A DNA stretch of 64,000 nt. It comes from Psychromonas ingrahamii 37. GTDB taxonomy: Bacteria > Pseudomonadota > Gammaproteobacteria > Enterobacterales > Psychromonadaceae. Below the pieces are notes generated by a model. That model made no database searches, was not told the DNA's origin, and was given only the letters and a program-made list of their open reading frames with translations. The stretch is from the NCBI RefSeq assembly GCF_000015285.1, contig NC_008709.1, positions 2,976,001-3,040,000 on the forward strand, read 5' to 3'. The position numbers were made by a program, and so were the translations under genes. Every line of letters starts with the position of its first letter. The first letter of the stretch is position 1. Shown here piece after piece: positions 27,170-37,104 of this stretch.

Positions 27170-27951
27170 AGGGATCACTTATTTTTACACCACGTATTTT
27201 CCCGCAAAGACTTGCCCATCAGCAGCACAACCTGTCGGACACGTTTTCCCTTATTGTATGGAATATCCATAAAGAGAACCTGCACCCGCAGTTTATAGAG
27301 AACTTTGAAACCCTGATCCAAGAGTACCCCTGTGACTTCCTGCTTTTCCAGGAGGTCAAATTCCCAAAAAAGATTGCCTCTGTATTGGATGCTTTTTCCT
27401 ATGCGATGGCCAGCAATATAGAGACTTCTCAACATATCTACGGCGTTTTAACTGCGACCAAAATTGCCTTTACCACCATCAGTTCACACCTTACCCATCA
27501 GCGGGAAGTCGGTCTTATTACCCATAAAAGTATGCTTATCACGCATCACAAACTGCCCGATGGCCGCACTCTGCATATAGTCAATATTCATGGCATCAAT
27601 TTTGTCTCCATAAAAGGATTTATAAAAGAGCTGGAGAAGATTAAAGCAGTACTGCACAGCTGTAGCGGCCCGATAATAGTTGCAGGGGATTTTAATAATT
27701 GGACAAAAAAACGGATAATGGCACTGGAGACTTTTCAGCACGCACTCGGATTGGAAAAAGCAGACATTCAGGAAGGCCATCATGTCAAACATATATTTGC
27801 AAAACCACTCGATCATATCTTCTACAGAGAATTGAAATTACTCCAAGCTGAAGCTATCGATACAAAGAAAATCTCAGACCACAACCCTATCTATGCGACT
27901 TTCAGCGTAATTCGTGATTCAGGAAAAGTGGCTGAAGCTGCTGAAGTGTGA
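27112..27951 (+). CDS. Endonuclease/exonuclease/phosphatase-family protein
   Basis: A 279-residue EEP-fold protein. Motifs: FSLIVWNIHKEN (metal Asn), DFLLFQEVKFP (catalytic Glu), NIHGINF, IIVAGDFNNW (catalytic Asp/Asn) and the C-terminal ISDHNPIYATF (catalytic Asp-His). Enzymes of this fold cleave nucleic acid or phosphoester lipids. The only in-frame start is a TTG at 27,112, inside the MITE-like element; an in-frame stop lies 24 bases upstream. About 19 N-terminal residues are thus element-encoded, and the original start has been lost. Possible cotranscription with cls suggests a membrane-phospholipid role, but this is weak. Confidence 0.75.
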   Translation: MYKAPTNCCINAHERSTDPKGSLIFTPRIFPQRLAHQQHNLSDTFSLIVWNIHKENLHPQFIENFETLIQEYPCDFLLFQEVKFPKKIASVLDAFSYAMASNIETSQHIYGVLTATKIAFTTISSHLTHQREVGLITHKSMLITHHKLPDGRTLHIVNIHGINFVSIKGFIKELEKIKAVLHSCSGPIIVAGDFNNWTKKRIMALETFQHALGLEKADIQEGHHVKHIFAKPLDHIFYRELKLLQAEAIDTKKISDHNPIYATFSVIRDSGKVAEAAEV

Positions 27952-28048
27952 GGTTAAGTGTAGATTATGCAAAATATTTAGGCGGCAGGCTGCCTTAGCT
28001 GTTTCTTTAGCCCTTTTTACAGAGCATATTCGCAGGCTTATAAACTAT

Positions 28049-30718
28049 TTAATTATTATCAGCCGAACTCTGCATCTCTTCATCTCCTTGCATTTCAACC
28101 TCCTCAGGATCAATTTCAATCACCGGAATAGTTTCTTCAACACTGAAGTGAATACAAGCTGGAATTGAATAATTCGGCACATCATCATATGAGAATATAG
28201 AATAATATTTCGGTATATTAGGGTTACCAAAACTATCATAGGTATAGGTATCTTGACCCGCATAAATTTTAACACCATCAAAAGGCGTACGCGGTGGATG
28301 AAAACAATTTCTAACCACAAAAGAACCCAAGAAGTCTTTGCTTTTAGGGTTTTCCCAGGTGATTTTAGTTTTACTATTTTCTATTGATGTCTTTATATCG
28401 CCTGGAGGCTGTAAGGCAACCTTAGCGCGTTCAATATATTGAATAACTAATTTAGCCTGTTTTTCATGAACGGGATCATTAAGCCATTTAATCAATTCTC
28501 CCTGCCCATTTTTCAATGCGGAGGTTGCACGAATAATGAAATAGGCTTGCTTATTTTCTAAATGAAACCTTTCTAGTTCTGTTCTGCTCAAAGTATCAAA
28601 ATTAAAAAAATGTTGTGTTTTATAACGTAATTGCTCATAACCCACTTCATATCCAATATACTGAATACTTTTACGCTGCTTAATACTTTCAACATTAACA
28701 TCTTCAAATTCAGCAAGTTCGACAGTAAAACGAATGTCTTTTTTATCACTGAGGGCGTTAGTGTTTTCAAGCTCTAGATAGGCATCGGTGATCACTGTTT
28801 TTTCTGGATCAGGCATAGAATGCAAGGAAAAGGCTAACTGAGCGTAAATTTTATGCCCATTTTCATCATAACCCGATTGTAAACTTCCAGATACAATGCC
28901 ATGTTCAGAGATAGTATTAACAGCAGTAGGATATACTTCAACGGTTTCAGGTTGACGGCTATAGGTGATGTGCAAATTAGGCCGATAATGAATACCAGAG
29001 CCAAAGCGACCATACCCGATGTCAAATTGCATGATTTGAGAATCGTTACCTTTAGGTAATACAGTAGGGCCATCAATACGCATAAGCACTGTCCCCATTT
29101 TTAATTGTTCTTGCAGAATATCACGCTCTTTACCGTTTAAATGCCAAACACACCAGACACCTTGAGTAACATGATCTGATTCAATGGTTTGCCCCGAGTG
29201 AATAACGGTCGCATTCGCAATATCGTTATAGTCACGAATATTAGGGACAGAGCTCGCCTCTAAAAATGAAATCCCCCATTCACCATAGCCTTCAATTTTT
29301 GCACTCACCCTGTTCATCGGATAGAGTGAAAAACTGGCTTCTTTAATAGAGGCATCATCAGGTAGGCGGTCGAGAGAAAAAGCGATGACACCGTAACAAA
29401 TACCACGAGACTTATTCACCCCAATAAATAAAGAATTTAAACCAAAATGTTCCTGATTTTTTTCTGGGGTATATTGCCCCACATAACCAATATCTTGACT
29501 GGCAGGGAATAAGGTTTTGCTATATCGGTCACGCGCTAATAAGGTATTTAATTTAAGCTCAGGCGCATAAGGGCCTTTAATTTTAGTTTTTTGATCAACC
29601 GCTCGAATTTTATAAAAGTAGTGCCGACCACTTTTTAACTGCACATCCGTAAAAAATAATGATTTAGTAATACCCACAAGGTTATCGTCGCTACATGGAC
29701 TTTTATGACTGATACTGCGATAAATTTCAAAATAGACAGGATCGTTATCAGAATATTCCCATGCTAACGAAATACTATTTTCAGTTAACTCAGTGAGATT
29801 AAAATTATCGACTCGTTTAGGCGCTAAATGAGAGTAGTTAATAGCGGAGCCAAAAGCGTGCACTAATGCAGGAATATTTTCATTGATACTTTCCGACATA
29901 TTTTCCATATAGTCAGGAATATTTTTTGTACCTACCTCTACAACGGTAGAAAGTATGCCGCGATTATAATAATACTCTCGAGCACTGCCATTAATTAAAT
30001 TTGTTGGTGGTTTTCCGCGATGAATCCCGTATTTTCTACCGGTCACTTTTTCTATTTCAAAGGCCATATTGGCGCAGAGCGTATTGAGATCGGTGGTATC
30101 TATTTCAGCTTCATGATTAAATTTATGAGCCGGGAAGAAAACATTACCTTGCGAATGGTAATCAAGTGCGATGGTAATATTTTTATGGGTTTCAACAAAA
30201 TCACGAATCGCACAGGTTTCCGGCTCTGAAAAGCCGGATGGGCCACTGTAAGTATTTGAGCTGGTATCGGATCGGGTTTTAAATCGCACGCCAAAGTTAC
30301 GGTTTAAATCTACACCGAAGGTACTATCACCATTATCACGGCGATTTTTTCGCCAAAATGAAAAATGAGTCCGAGAGAACTCAAATCCATCGGGGTTTAA
30401 ACAAGGAACAATATAAAGCGTGTTAAGCGTTAATGCTTGTTGCAACTTAGGATTGAATTGATAATTATCAATAATATACTTAATAAAATTATTCGCTAAT
30501 TCAATACCTATCCACTCTCTCGCATGAATAGTGCCAGTGTATAATAAAGCGGGTTTAGTGTCCGCATTGGCAACATCCATACTAATCGTCGCCATCATAA
30601 TTGGCCGCTTTTCCCACGTTTCACCAATACTCTGTACCTTAATTAAATCAGGATACAAAGTGGCAGCCGTATTCAGGAAATCAATGGTCTCTTGATACGA
30701 AACATATTGTTTTTTCAT
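28049..30718 (-). CDS. Large M14 zinc carboxypeptidase with Fn3-like C-terminal domains
   Basis: An 889-residue protein. Residues ~1-300 are an M14 metallocarboxypeptidase: zinc ligands H65 and E68 (TGTIHAREWIGIE), substrate Arg/Asn in DLNRNFGVRF, third zinc His in ALDYHSQGN and the catalytic Glu in STVVEVGTK. A fibronectin-III-like domain follows (~305-395). Then come two beta-rich repeats (FPASQDIGYVGQY... and VYPTAVNTISEHG...) and a final Fn3-like domain. No signal peptide is visible, so a cytoplasmic or atypical export route is implied. AGAGGG precedes the ATG. It lies 14 bp downstream of an ATP-grasp gene on the same strand, so a C-terminal trimming role on that ligase's product is inferred. 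Confidence 0.85.
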   Translation of the reverse strand: MKKQYVSYQETIDFLNTAATLYPDLIKVQSIGETWEKRPIMMATISMDVANADTKPALLYTGTIHAREWIGIELANNFIKYIIDNYQFNPKLQQALTLNTLYIVPCLNPDGFEFSRTHFSFWRKNRRDNGDSTFGVDLNRNFGVRFKTRSDTSSNTYSGPSGFSEPETCAIRDFVETHKNITIALDYHSQGNVFFPAHKFNHEAEIDTTDLNTLCANMAFEIEKVTGRKYGIHRGKPPTNLINGSAREYYYNRGILSTVVEVGTKNIPDYMENMSESINENIPALVHAFGSAINYSHLAPKRVDNFNLTELTENSISLAWEYSDNDPVYFEIYRSISHKSPCSDDNLVGITKSLFFTDVQLKSGRHYFYKIRAVDQKTKIKGPYAPELKLNTLLARDRYSKTLFPASQDIGYVGQYTPEKNQEHFGLNSLFIGVNKSRGICYGVIAFSLDRLPDDASIKEASFSLYPMNRVSAKIEGYGEWGISFLEASSVPNIRDYNDIANATVIHSGQTIESDHVTQGVWCVWHLNGKERDILQEQLKMGTVLMRIDGPTVLPKGNDSQIMQFDIGYGRFGSGIHYRPNLHITYSRQPETVEVYPTAVNTISEHGIVSGSLQSGYDENGHKIYAQLAFSLHSMPDPEKTVITDAYLELENTNALSDKKDIRFTVELAEFEDVNVESIKQRKSIQYIGYEVGYEQLRYKTQHFFNFDTLSRTELERFHLENKQAYFIIRATSALKNGQGELIKWLNDPVHEKQAKLVIQYIERAKVALQPPGDIKTSIENSKTKITWENPKSKDFLGSFVVRNCFHPPRTPFDGVKIYAGQDTYTYDSFGNPNIPKYYSIFSYDDVPNYSIPACIHFSVEETIPVIEIDPEEVEMQGDEEMQSSADNN

Positions 30719-30732
30719 TATCCCTCTTCTCT

Positions 30733-32196
30733 CTAATAATTAAACTTCAGCTTAAATACTTGCCAAGCTTCCATGATCCTGGCCACTTTTTTCTCTTTTA
30801 TATTTTTCACTTGATAAAAATGACTGCCGTCACCCTGCAAGCTGTTATAAGTACTTTCAACACCAAGGGTTTGAAGAATGAGCTCAGTGTGTTTTTTACC
30901 TATGCCGTTAATGCCCATTAAAAAAAATTCAATATCATCAACCGTCATGGTTAAAATTGATTCGATATTTTTAAGTGGCGGATTAAGTGCCGGAGATTCA
31001 TCACTATCTTCACTTGAGGGGGCATTACTGGATTTATTTAGAAAGGAACATTCATCGGCAAGCTTAGTCTTTGTTGCGACTTGCCTGTTAGTTTCGCGCC
31101 TGCAGTAGTTATCTTGCCGGTTCCAGACTTCACTCGGCCATTCTTCCTGCTTACCGTCAATGGTATTGATGATCGGGTAATTATCATCATTCTGTGCCGT
31201 AAACATTTCACCGCTATCGCAACTTGGAGAGACTTCTCGTCCAAAAGTGATATAGCGCATAGTACGTAAAACATGAGCGCTAATTTTACACAATTCTTCC
31301 CAGTTATAGAGGGGAATATGAGGTTGATGAAATTGACCTGCGGAAAATTTCCACATTAAATACTGACCAATCCAATCACGAATATAAGGAAAGGCAGCAA
31401 AAGCAGTTGCACATTCTAAAATGCGATATTTTCCATCGACTCCCACTGCAACATCACAGGCCCAGTATTCAGCATTTGCAACTTTAGACACGCTAACCGC
31501 AAGATCTAAGACTGCTTGAGGTACCTTCATATAGTCCATGCTGCCACCTTGACTGGTATTGGTTAACCATTCGCCTGCAGGTGGTCTGCGCCAAAAAGCA
31601 CAAACAGGTTTATGACCAATTAACATCACGCGGATATCAGCGGCCATAGGGACAAAATCTTGTGTATAAACGGGATAATATTTTTTCTTACTGAGTAATG
31701 CGGTGGCCTCTTGGTAACTATCTACTTTATGAACAAAATATCCGCCATAATTAGAAGGGCCATAGGATTTTTTAATAATTTTAGGATAAACCGTTTTTTT
31801 AAAAAACGGCTCTACTTCTGAGGGTTCATAAAATATTTTTGTTTTAGGAATAGGAATATTATATTTTTCACAAAGTTGGGTAACATTTTCCTTAGATTTA
31901 TTAGCAAACTGAGTATCTAGTGAAGGTATAAACTGTACATTAGGCAATGCACGAGATATTTCTCTAAAGGTTTCATATGCCGTTGCGGGTACGTTACCAA
32001 TTAATACTTCAATGTTCTTTCGTTTAACTTCTTTGATAAAGCGTTGTTTATCATTTCGCCAATGGTAAACAACGCTTTCTATTTTATCAGGCCAACCTTT
32101 AAAATTTGATTTATCAAAAAACCGTAAGACATGGTCTAAATATAATAAACCAATTTTAGGCAACGATTTTTGTGTGGCTTTTTTCACTCTGCTCAC
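30733..32196 (-). CDS. ATP-grasp ligase with C-terminal helix-hairpin-helix-like segment
   Basis: A 487-residue protein. The ATP-grasp core spans ~60-310: nucleotide-binding YPKIIKKSYGPSNYGG, YTQDFVPMAADIRVMLIG, and the metal-binding WACDVAVGVDGKYRILECATAF split across ~235-260. After a low-complexity stretch (SNAPSSEDSDESPALNPP), the last ~75 residues contain LMGINGIGKKHTEL, like a helix-hairpin-helix. The gene overlaps the upstream ATP-grasp gene by 41 bp. The first GTG abuts the ribosome binding site; the second GTG, at 32,187, has better spacing (GAGG about eight bases away). Substrate unknown; RimK-like amino-acid or peptide ligation is inferred. Confidence 0.75.
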   Translation of the reverse strand: MSRVKKATQKSLPKIGLLYLDHVLRFFDKSNFKGWPDKIESVVYHWRNDKQRFIKEVKRKNIEVLIGNVPATAYETFREISRALPNVQFIPSLDTQFANKSKENVTQLCEKYNIPIPKTKIFYEPSEVEPFFKKTVYPKIIKKSYGPSNYGGYFVHKVDSYQEATALLSKKKYYPVYTQDFVPMAADIRVMLIGHKPVCAFWRRPPAGEWLTNTSQGGSMDYMKVPQAVLDLAVSVSKVANAEYWACDVAVGVDGKYRILECATAFAAFPYIRDWIGQYLMWKFSAGQFHQPHIPLYNWEELCKISAHVLRTMRYITFGREVSPSCDSGEMFTAQNDDNYPIINTIDGKQEEWPSEVWNRQDNYCRRETNRQVATKTKLADECSFLNKSSNAPSSEDSDESPALNPPLKNIESILTMTVDDIEFFLMGINGIGKKHTELILQTLGVESTYNSLQGDGSHFYQVKNIKEKKVARIMEAWQVFKLKFNY

Positions 32197-33118
32197 CCTC
32201 TATAATACTTTCTATCATATTGGCTATTTTATTAATTTTAAAGTCATTAAAATTTAGCCCTATTTTTTCTTGCTCTGGTGTTGCAAATGCGGGTATCCCA
32301 TTCACTTCAAGCACCACATATTCTTCGGTATCTAAATCATATAATAAATCAACACCTGCAATTTCAAGCCCAGTGACTTTTGCCGCTTTGATAGCTAACT
32401 CAATAACATCATCTTTAGGTTCCCGTAATAAAATAGAACCGCCGCTGGTAATATTAGTTTTCCAATCACCTTCTGGCGCGCTACGGCCATAACAGCCTAC
32501 AAATTCACCATTAACAATATCGACTCGCCAATCTGTTTTGTCATAATTAATATATTTTTCTAAATAAAGGTTTTCCAAACCCATCCGGTTTAAAAAGGGG
32601 ATTAAAACATCGAGTGCACTTTCGTCTTCTATCTTAACGAGTCCGTTCCCTCCCCAGCCATCGGTCGGCTTATAGACAACTTGGCCTTGCCAATCACTGA
32701 CTGTTTTTTTTAATAATGAAATATCATCACAATGAATCATGCGATATTCAGCTGTTCTTATTCCGGCATGATTTAATGCATGAGCGGTTAAAAACTTATC
32801 TTCAGTCAAAGCAAAAGCATCATAATTATTAAGGGTAGAAGTCGTTTGATTAAGTAATTGATACATATATAATTGAAAGGTTGATTGCTCTCCTGCATTA
32901 TAGGAGAAAAAAGCGTTTAAGTTTTCCATATTAATACCGTTACAAATAATTTCACCTCCAGATGCATAAGCATGTCCGAGATTGAGATCTGTTATGGTCC
33001 TTATGCCTTTTTTTGTAAGAATCTCGATTAATTTTTGCTGTATTTCAATCCCCCCACCGTTTTTATATAACCATATTCCAACCGTTGGTTCTGAGCCTAT
33101 CCTTTTATTACTACTCAT
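32156..33118 (-). CDS. RimK-type ATP-grasp ligase
   Basis: A 320-residue ATP-grasp protein. Key parts: LTEDKFLTAHALNHAGI, the lysine of VVYKPTDGWGGNGLVKI, YLEKYINYDKTDWRVDIVNG, the glycine-rich GRSAPEGDWKTNITSGG loop and metal ligands in AGVDLLYDLDTEEYVVLEVNG. These match the RimK/GshB type, which joins a carboxylate to an amine through an acyl-phosphate. It is the first gene of a three-gene minus-strand operon with a second ATP-grasp protein and a carboxypeptidase. The start is an ATG at 33,118 with modest upstream purines. Confidence 0.85.
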   Translation of the reverse strand: MSSNKRIGSEPTVGIWLYKNGGGIEIQQKLIEILTKKGIRTITDLNLGHAYASGGEIICNGINMENLNAFFSYNAGEQSTFQLYMYQLLNQTTSTLNNYDAFALTEDKFLTAHALNHAGIRTAEYRMIHCDDISLLKKTVSDWQGQVVYKPTDGWGGNGLVKIEDESALDVLIPFLNRMGLENLYLEKYINYDKTDWRVDIVNGEFVGCYGRSAPEGDWKTNITSGGSILLREPKDDVIELAIKAAKVTGLEIAGVDLLYDLDTEEYVVLEVNGIPAFATPEQEKIGLNFNDFKINKIANMIESIIEGEQSEKSHTKIVA

Positions 33119-33590
33119 TATTTGATTGCCCCGTTTCGAAGTACATCTCGTTGTATAAATAATGCTAGATATTTTTATGATTAAATAAAACGCTCCACCT
33201 ATACATTTATATCAAGTATAAAATTAGCACAAAAAAATGAATTATTTATAACAAAAAGAAATTAAATAATGACTAATTTAAATGGTTTTTGCTAATTTAT
33301 CTGTTAAAAAAGGTCAATATCTCTCCTGCCTAAATAATACTTTTGTTATTCGATCATTCATTGCGTTGTTGTGTACTAAGATTAGGCGTACGAATCATTT
33401 AACAGCCTTTTTTAGGCCAATATCATCTTTTTATGTGAAATAAATAAAGTATGAATAACGTAAAATTTTTACGCTAAGTGCTTATCTTTATAGTGCAAAA
33501 ATTTAATTTTTGGTATTCGTCTTGGTTAATAATGTTGAAGTTTTCTTTTATTGAGGCAATATTAATCAAAGAGTTAGATAGGGAAAAGCC
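33119..33590. other. Divergent intergenic region of the ATP-grasp/M20 cluster
   Basis: A 472-bp AT-rich gap separates the minus-strand ligase operon from the plus-strand M20 gene. It contains a small perfect palindrome (CGTAAAATTTTTACG region, 33,461-33,475) and no gene. It should contain both promoters. Confidence 0.5.
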
Positions 33591-34682
33591 ATGGATTTTT
33601 CGGAATTAGCCAGCATTATTAATTTGAATTCATATACCAAGAATAAAAGTGGTGTCGATAAAAATGGTCTTATTTTCCGTGGATGGCTGGAAGCGCTTGG
33701 TTATAAATGCACCGTATTTCCACGGACAGAGATTGGAGATCATCTGTTATTTAATGCTTCCTTCCAAAAAGGAAAAAAACGCGTTTTATTATTGGGACAT
33801 TTAGACACGGTTTTTCCTCCTAATACATTTACGGCTTTTTCAGAAGATGATGAGTGGGTATATGGCCCTGGAGTCTGTGATATGAAAGGGGGAAACATCG
33901 TTGCCCTTGAAGCGTTACGAGCCGTAAGCGCTGAGCATGGCGCAATCAGTAATATTGATATGTTATTGGTTAGCGACGAAGAAAGCGGCAGTGATGACAG
34001 TAAAAAGTTAACAGCTGAATTGGCAAAAGATTATGATCTTTGCTTGGTTTTTGAAGCGGCAGGTGTTGATCATGAAGTGGTCATCGGCCGGAAAGGAGTG
34101 GGTACTTTTACTATTTCATTATTAGGTAAGGCGGCTCATGCAGGCAACCATTATATTAATGGATATAATGCTAATTTAGCCGCTGCACATATGATTATAA
34201 AACTAACCGAGTTAACTGATTTAATCAAAGGAACGACAGTCAATGCGGGTAAATTTAGTGGAGGAATTGGCGCAAATACGATATCACCGACAGCTGAAAT
34301 TATTGTCGAAATACGTTATACCCAAAGCCAAGAAAAAGAACGATTACTGCTTAGTATTAAAGCGATTGTTAATCAGACATTTGTTGAAGGCGTGACAGCA
34401 ACCATGACCGGGGGAATACAGCGTGATGTTATGCAGCCATCTGATAAGCAAGCACAATTATTAAAGCAGCTGGAGAGCATACTAGGCTATCCGCTTAAAA
34501 CAGAAAAACGTGGTGGCGTCAGTGATGCTAATATAGTGTCCTCTGCTGGTGTCGCAACCCTTGATGGTTTTGGTCCTTTTGGTGATGGTGATCATACTGT
34601 TCATGAACGTGCTAAAAAAACAAGTTTTCTTCGACGTATAGATGAAGTGACCAGGATATTACGCGCATTTAATATGAGATAA
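33591..34682 (+). CDS. M20-family peptidase (carboxypeptidase G2-like)
   Basis: A 363-residue zinc hydrolase. Metal and catalytic motifs: LLGHLDTVFPPN, YGPGVCDMKGGN, LVSDEESGSDDS, VFEAAGVDHEVVIGRKG and the C-terminal FGDGDHTVHERA. The central dimerisation/lid domain begins at GVGTFTISLLGKAAHAG. The closest functional group is carboxypeptidase G2/glutamate carboxypeptidase, which releases C-terminal glutamate. It is divergent from the ATP-grasp operon, so it may process or salvage the same conjugate. No signal peptide is seen. Confidence 0.88.
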   Translation: MDFSELASIINLNSYTKNKSGVDKNGLIFRGWLEALGYKCTVFPRTEIGDHLLFNASFQKGKKRVLLLGHLDTVFPPNTFTAFSEDDEWVYGPGVCDMKGGNIVALEALRAVSAEHGAISNIDMLLVSDEESGSDDSKKLTAELAKDYDLCLVFEAAGVDHEVVIGRKGVGTFTISLLGKAAHAGNHYINGYNANLAAAHMIIKLTELTDLIKGTTVNAGKFSGGIGANTISPTAEIIVEIRYTQSQEKERLLLSIKAIVNQTFVEGVTATMTGGIQRDVMQPSDKQAQLLKQLESILGYPLKTEKRGGVSDANIVSSAGVATLDGFGPFGDGDHTVHERAKKTSFLRRIDEVTRILRAFNMR

Positions 34683-34712
34683 TTTTCCTCTCATTAAATG
34701 CGAAAGCTCGAA

Positions 34713-34773
34713 GCTCGTAGGCCGCGCACCAATTACCACGGCTGCAGTGCATAGAATGCACCCTACCGATAAC
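34713..34773. repeat. 61-bp direct repeat, copy 1
   Basis: Starts GCTCGTAGGCCGCGCACC and ends CACCCTACCGATAAC. It matches 34,841-34,901 with only two differing bases. It lies in the non-coding gap between the M20 gene and topB, which is notably richer in G+C than its neighbours. Confidence 0.9.
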
Positions 34774-34840
34774 TTCCTCCCACCGTCATCCCCGAGGTGT
34801 TTTGTTGGGGATCTAAACGTGCGATGTCGGGGTATTTTCT

Positions 34841-34901
34841 GCTCGTAGGCCGCGCACCGATTACCACGGCTGCAGTGCATAGAATTCACCCTACCGATAA
34901 C
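34841..34901. repeat. 61-bp direct repeat, copy 2
   Basis: Second copy, in the same orientation, 67 bp after the first. Between the copies is GTCATCCCCGAGG...TTGTTGGGGATC, a small inverted repeat of the CCCCGA/TTGGGG type. After the second copy, several AAGCTCG/CGAAGC units follow (34,908-34,965). The whole 34,683-34,992 gap is a patchwork of intergenic repeats. Confidence 0.9.
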
Positions 34902-34992
34902 TATTCAGCTCGAAGCTCGCAAGCCCGAAGCTCGGAACTCGCAGCCCAAACCCCGAAGCTGGAAAATCACAGTTTAATTTCTTTGGGCATTA

Positions 34993-36924
34993 TTAACTGC
35001 CTTTCTTTTTAAAAGTGCCTTTTTTTGTTGATTTTTTTCTGTAGGTTTTCTTAAAAACATTGCCACTGCTTGGTAAATTCGCCAATGCCCGCGGCCCGTC
35101 TGCAATTGCCTTTTCTATAATGCTTTTAAGCTGATTTTGTAATGGCACAACAAATCCCTGATAACTTTGCTCTTTTTGACTGATAGCATTTAATTCCATC
35201 TCCCATTGCGCGGTCATATCAGGCAGGGTCAACATTTCCGGCAGACTTTCAATTAACTTTCTGCCGGTCTCAGTTGCTTTAATAAGTTTACCCGTGCGCT
35301 GCAGAAACAAACGTTTAAACAGCAGCTCAATAATCCCCGCTCGGGTCGCTTCCGTGCCCAGACCATCGGTTTCTTTCAACACAGCTTTCAATTCTCCGTC
35401 TTTCACATAACGGGCAATATTACTCATTGCGGCTAACAGAGTAGCATCCGTAAAATAGGCTGGCGGCTGAGTGTTTTTTTCAATCACCTCACCTTTATCA
35501 CAAAACAACTTTTGCCCTTTGCTAAGCGCAGGTAAATAACTGTCTTTCTCCTGCTTATCAAATAATACTTTCCACCCGTCGCTGATTTTAGCTTTTGCTT
35601 TACTGATAAATAAGCCGTTATTTATTTCAATTTCAGCCACGCATTCACCGTAATGATAATCGGCATAAAACTGGCATAAATACTGACGGGCAATTAAAGC
35701 GTAAATATTTTGTGAGGCAGTATCTAAACTCGTTAAAGACTGATGTTTATCCGTTGGAATTATCGCATGATGGGCATCAACCTTCTTATCGTTCCAGGCA
35801 CGGCTCTGCAAAGAAATATCAGCATTACTGACCGCCTTTTTTAAAGCAGGCTGGTTATTAGCAATCGCCCGGGTCACTGATCCGGCTTGAGAAAGATGAT
35901 TTTTAGGCAGATAACGGGAATCAGAACGCGGGTAAGTAATCAGCTTATATTTTTCATACAATGCCTGACAAATATCCAATACTTCCAGCGCCGTGTAGCT
36001 AAAACGCTTGGCAGCATCAATCTGTAACGCCGATAAGTTATAGGGTAAAGGCGCAACCTGCTTTTTATTTTTAGCCGTAAAGCTTTTTACCACAGCGTGT
36101 TGCTGAGAAATACGCTGCGCGACATTCTCTGCCAACTTTTTAACCAGTACACGCCCCTCGTGATCCTGATATTTTTCGCAGGCTTCACTGGGCTTCCATT
36201 TGGCCGTAAAGGCAGCAACATTTTCAGGTTTGAGTGTCGTTAAGTGTGCTTCCACTTCATAAAAGGGTTTACTCACAAAAACTTCAATCTCTTTATCGCG
36301 CCTTGCCACCAAGCCTAATAAAGGTGTTTGCACTCGCCCCACCGAGATAACCCCCTGATAACCTGACTTTTGTGCCTGTAAGGTATAAACTCGTGTCAAA
36401 TTTAGCCCATATAACCAGTCAGCACGCGTTCTCGCAAGCGCCGAGGTTGATAATGCAATAAACTCCTGATTAGAGCGTAATTGCTGAAGCGAACGTTTTA
36501 CCGCATTGGTGGTTAAATCACTGACCAAACAGCGCTCAACCTGTTTTAATTTATTGCCCTTAACACCGCTGAAATGAATCACCTCATCCACAAGCAACTG
36601 GCCTTCGCGGTCGGGGTCGCCAACATGCACAAGGTTATCAGCCTGTTTGATCAGTTTTTTTAATATACTCAGTTGTTTACTGGTGCGCGGTGTTGATTTT
36701 AATTTCCAGTTTTCGGGAATAATCGGCAGGTGTTCGAATTTCCATTTTTTATATTCGGGATCATAAGCCTCGGGATCAACCTGAGTTAACAGATGCCCGA
36801 TGCACCAGCTTACAACATCTCCATTACCAACATAAATACAACCGTCTGCTTTACGATGCGGTTTTGGTAGCGCATCAGCAATCGCACGTGCCAGGCTTGG
36901 TTTTTCGGCAATATAAAGTTTCAT
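34993..36924 (-). CDS. topB: DNA topoisomerase III
   Basis: A 643-residue type IA topoisomerase that decatenates DNA. Toprim domain: YIAEKPSLARAIADAL and VGDPDREGQLLVDEV (D103, D105). The catalytic tyrosine is Y331 in LITYPRSDSRYLPK. The conserved GLNLTRVYTL and SVGRVQTPLL helices are present. The basic tail (KKTYRKKSTKKGTFKKKGS) replaces zinc fingers. Length is close to E. coli TopB (653). Monocistronic. Confidence 0.95.
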   Translation of the reverse strand: MKLYIAEKPSLARAIADALPKPHRKADGCIYVGNGDVVSWCIGHLLTQVDPEAYDPEYKKWKFEHLPIIPENWKLKSTPRTSKQLSILKKLIKQADNLVHVGDPDREGQLLVDEVIHFSGVKGNKLKQVERCLVSDLTTNAVKRSLQQLRSNQEFIALSTSALARTRADWLYGLNLTRVYTLQAQKSGYQGVISVGRVQTPLLGLVARRDKEIEVFVSKPFYEVEAHLTTLKPENVAAFTAKWKPSEACEKYQDHEGRVLVKKLAENVAQRISQQHAVVKSFTAKNKKQVAPLPYNLSALQIDAAKRFSYTALEVLDICQALYEKYKLITYPRSDSRYLPKNHLSQAGSVTRAIANNQPALKKAVSNADISLQSRAWNDKKVDAHHAIIPTDKHQSLTSLDTASQNIYALIARQYLCQFYADYHYGECVAEIEINNGLFISKAKAKISDGWKVLFDKQEKDSYLPALSKGQKLFCDKGEVIEKNTQPPAYFTDATLLAAMSNIARYVKDGELKAVLKETDGLGTEATRAGIIELLFKRLFLQRTGKLIKATETGRKLIESLPEMLTLPDMTAQWEMELNAISQKEQSYQGFVVPLQNQLKSIIEKAIADGPRALANLPSSGNVFKKTYRKKSTKKGTFKKKGS

Positions 36925-37104
36925 GGCACCTTCATTTAAACTGTTTTTTTACACAGTAGTCTACTGATATAAAAAATTCAAGTTTAAAGCATCATTAATG
37001 GAACTATTAGGCTCTATCACTGACTAACAGTGAACTGACTAACAGGACAGCCAGAAACAATTGGTATCCTTCTCGTATTTACTTCTCTCTTTGGTAGCAA
37101 ATTA

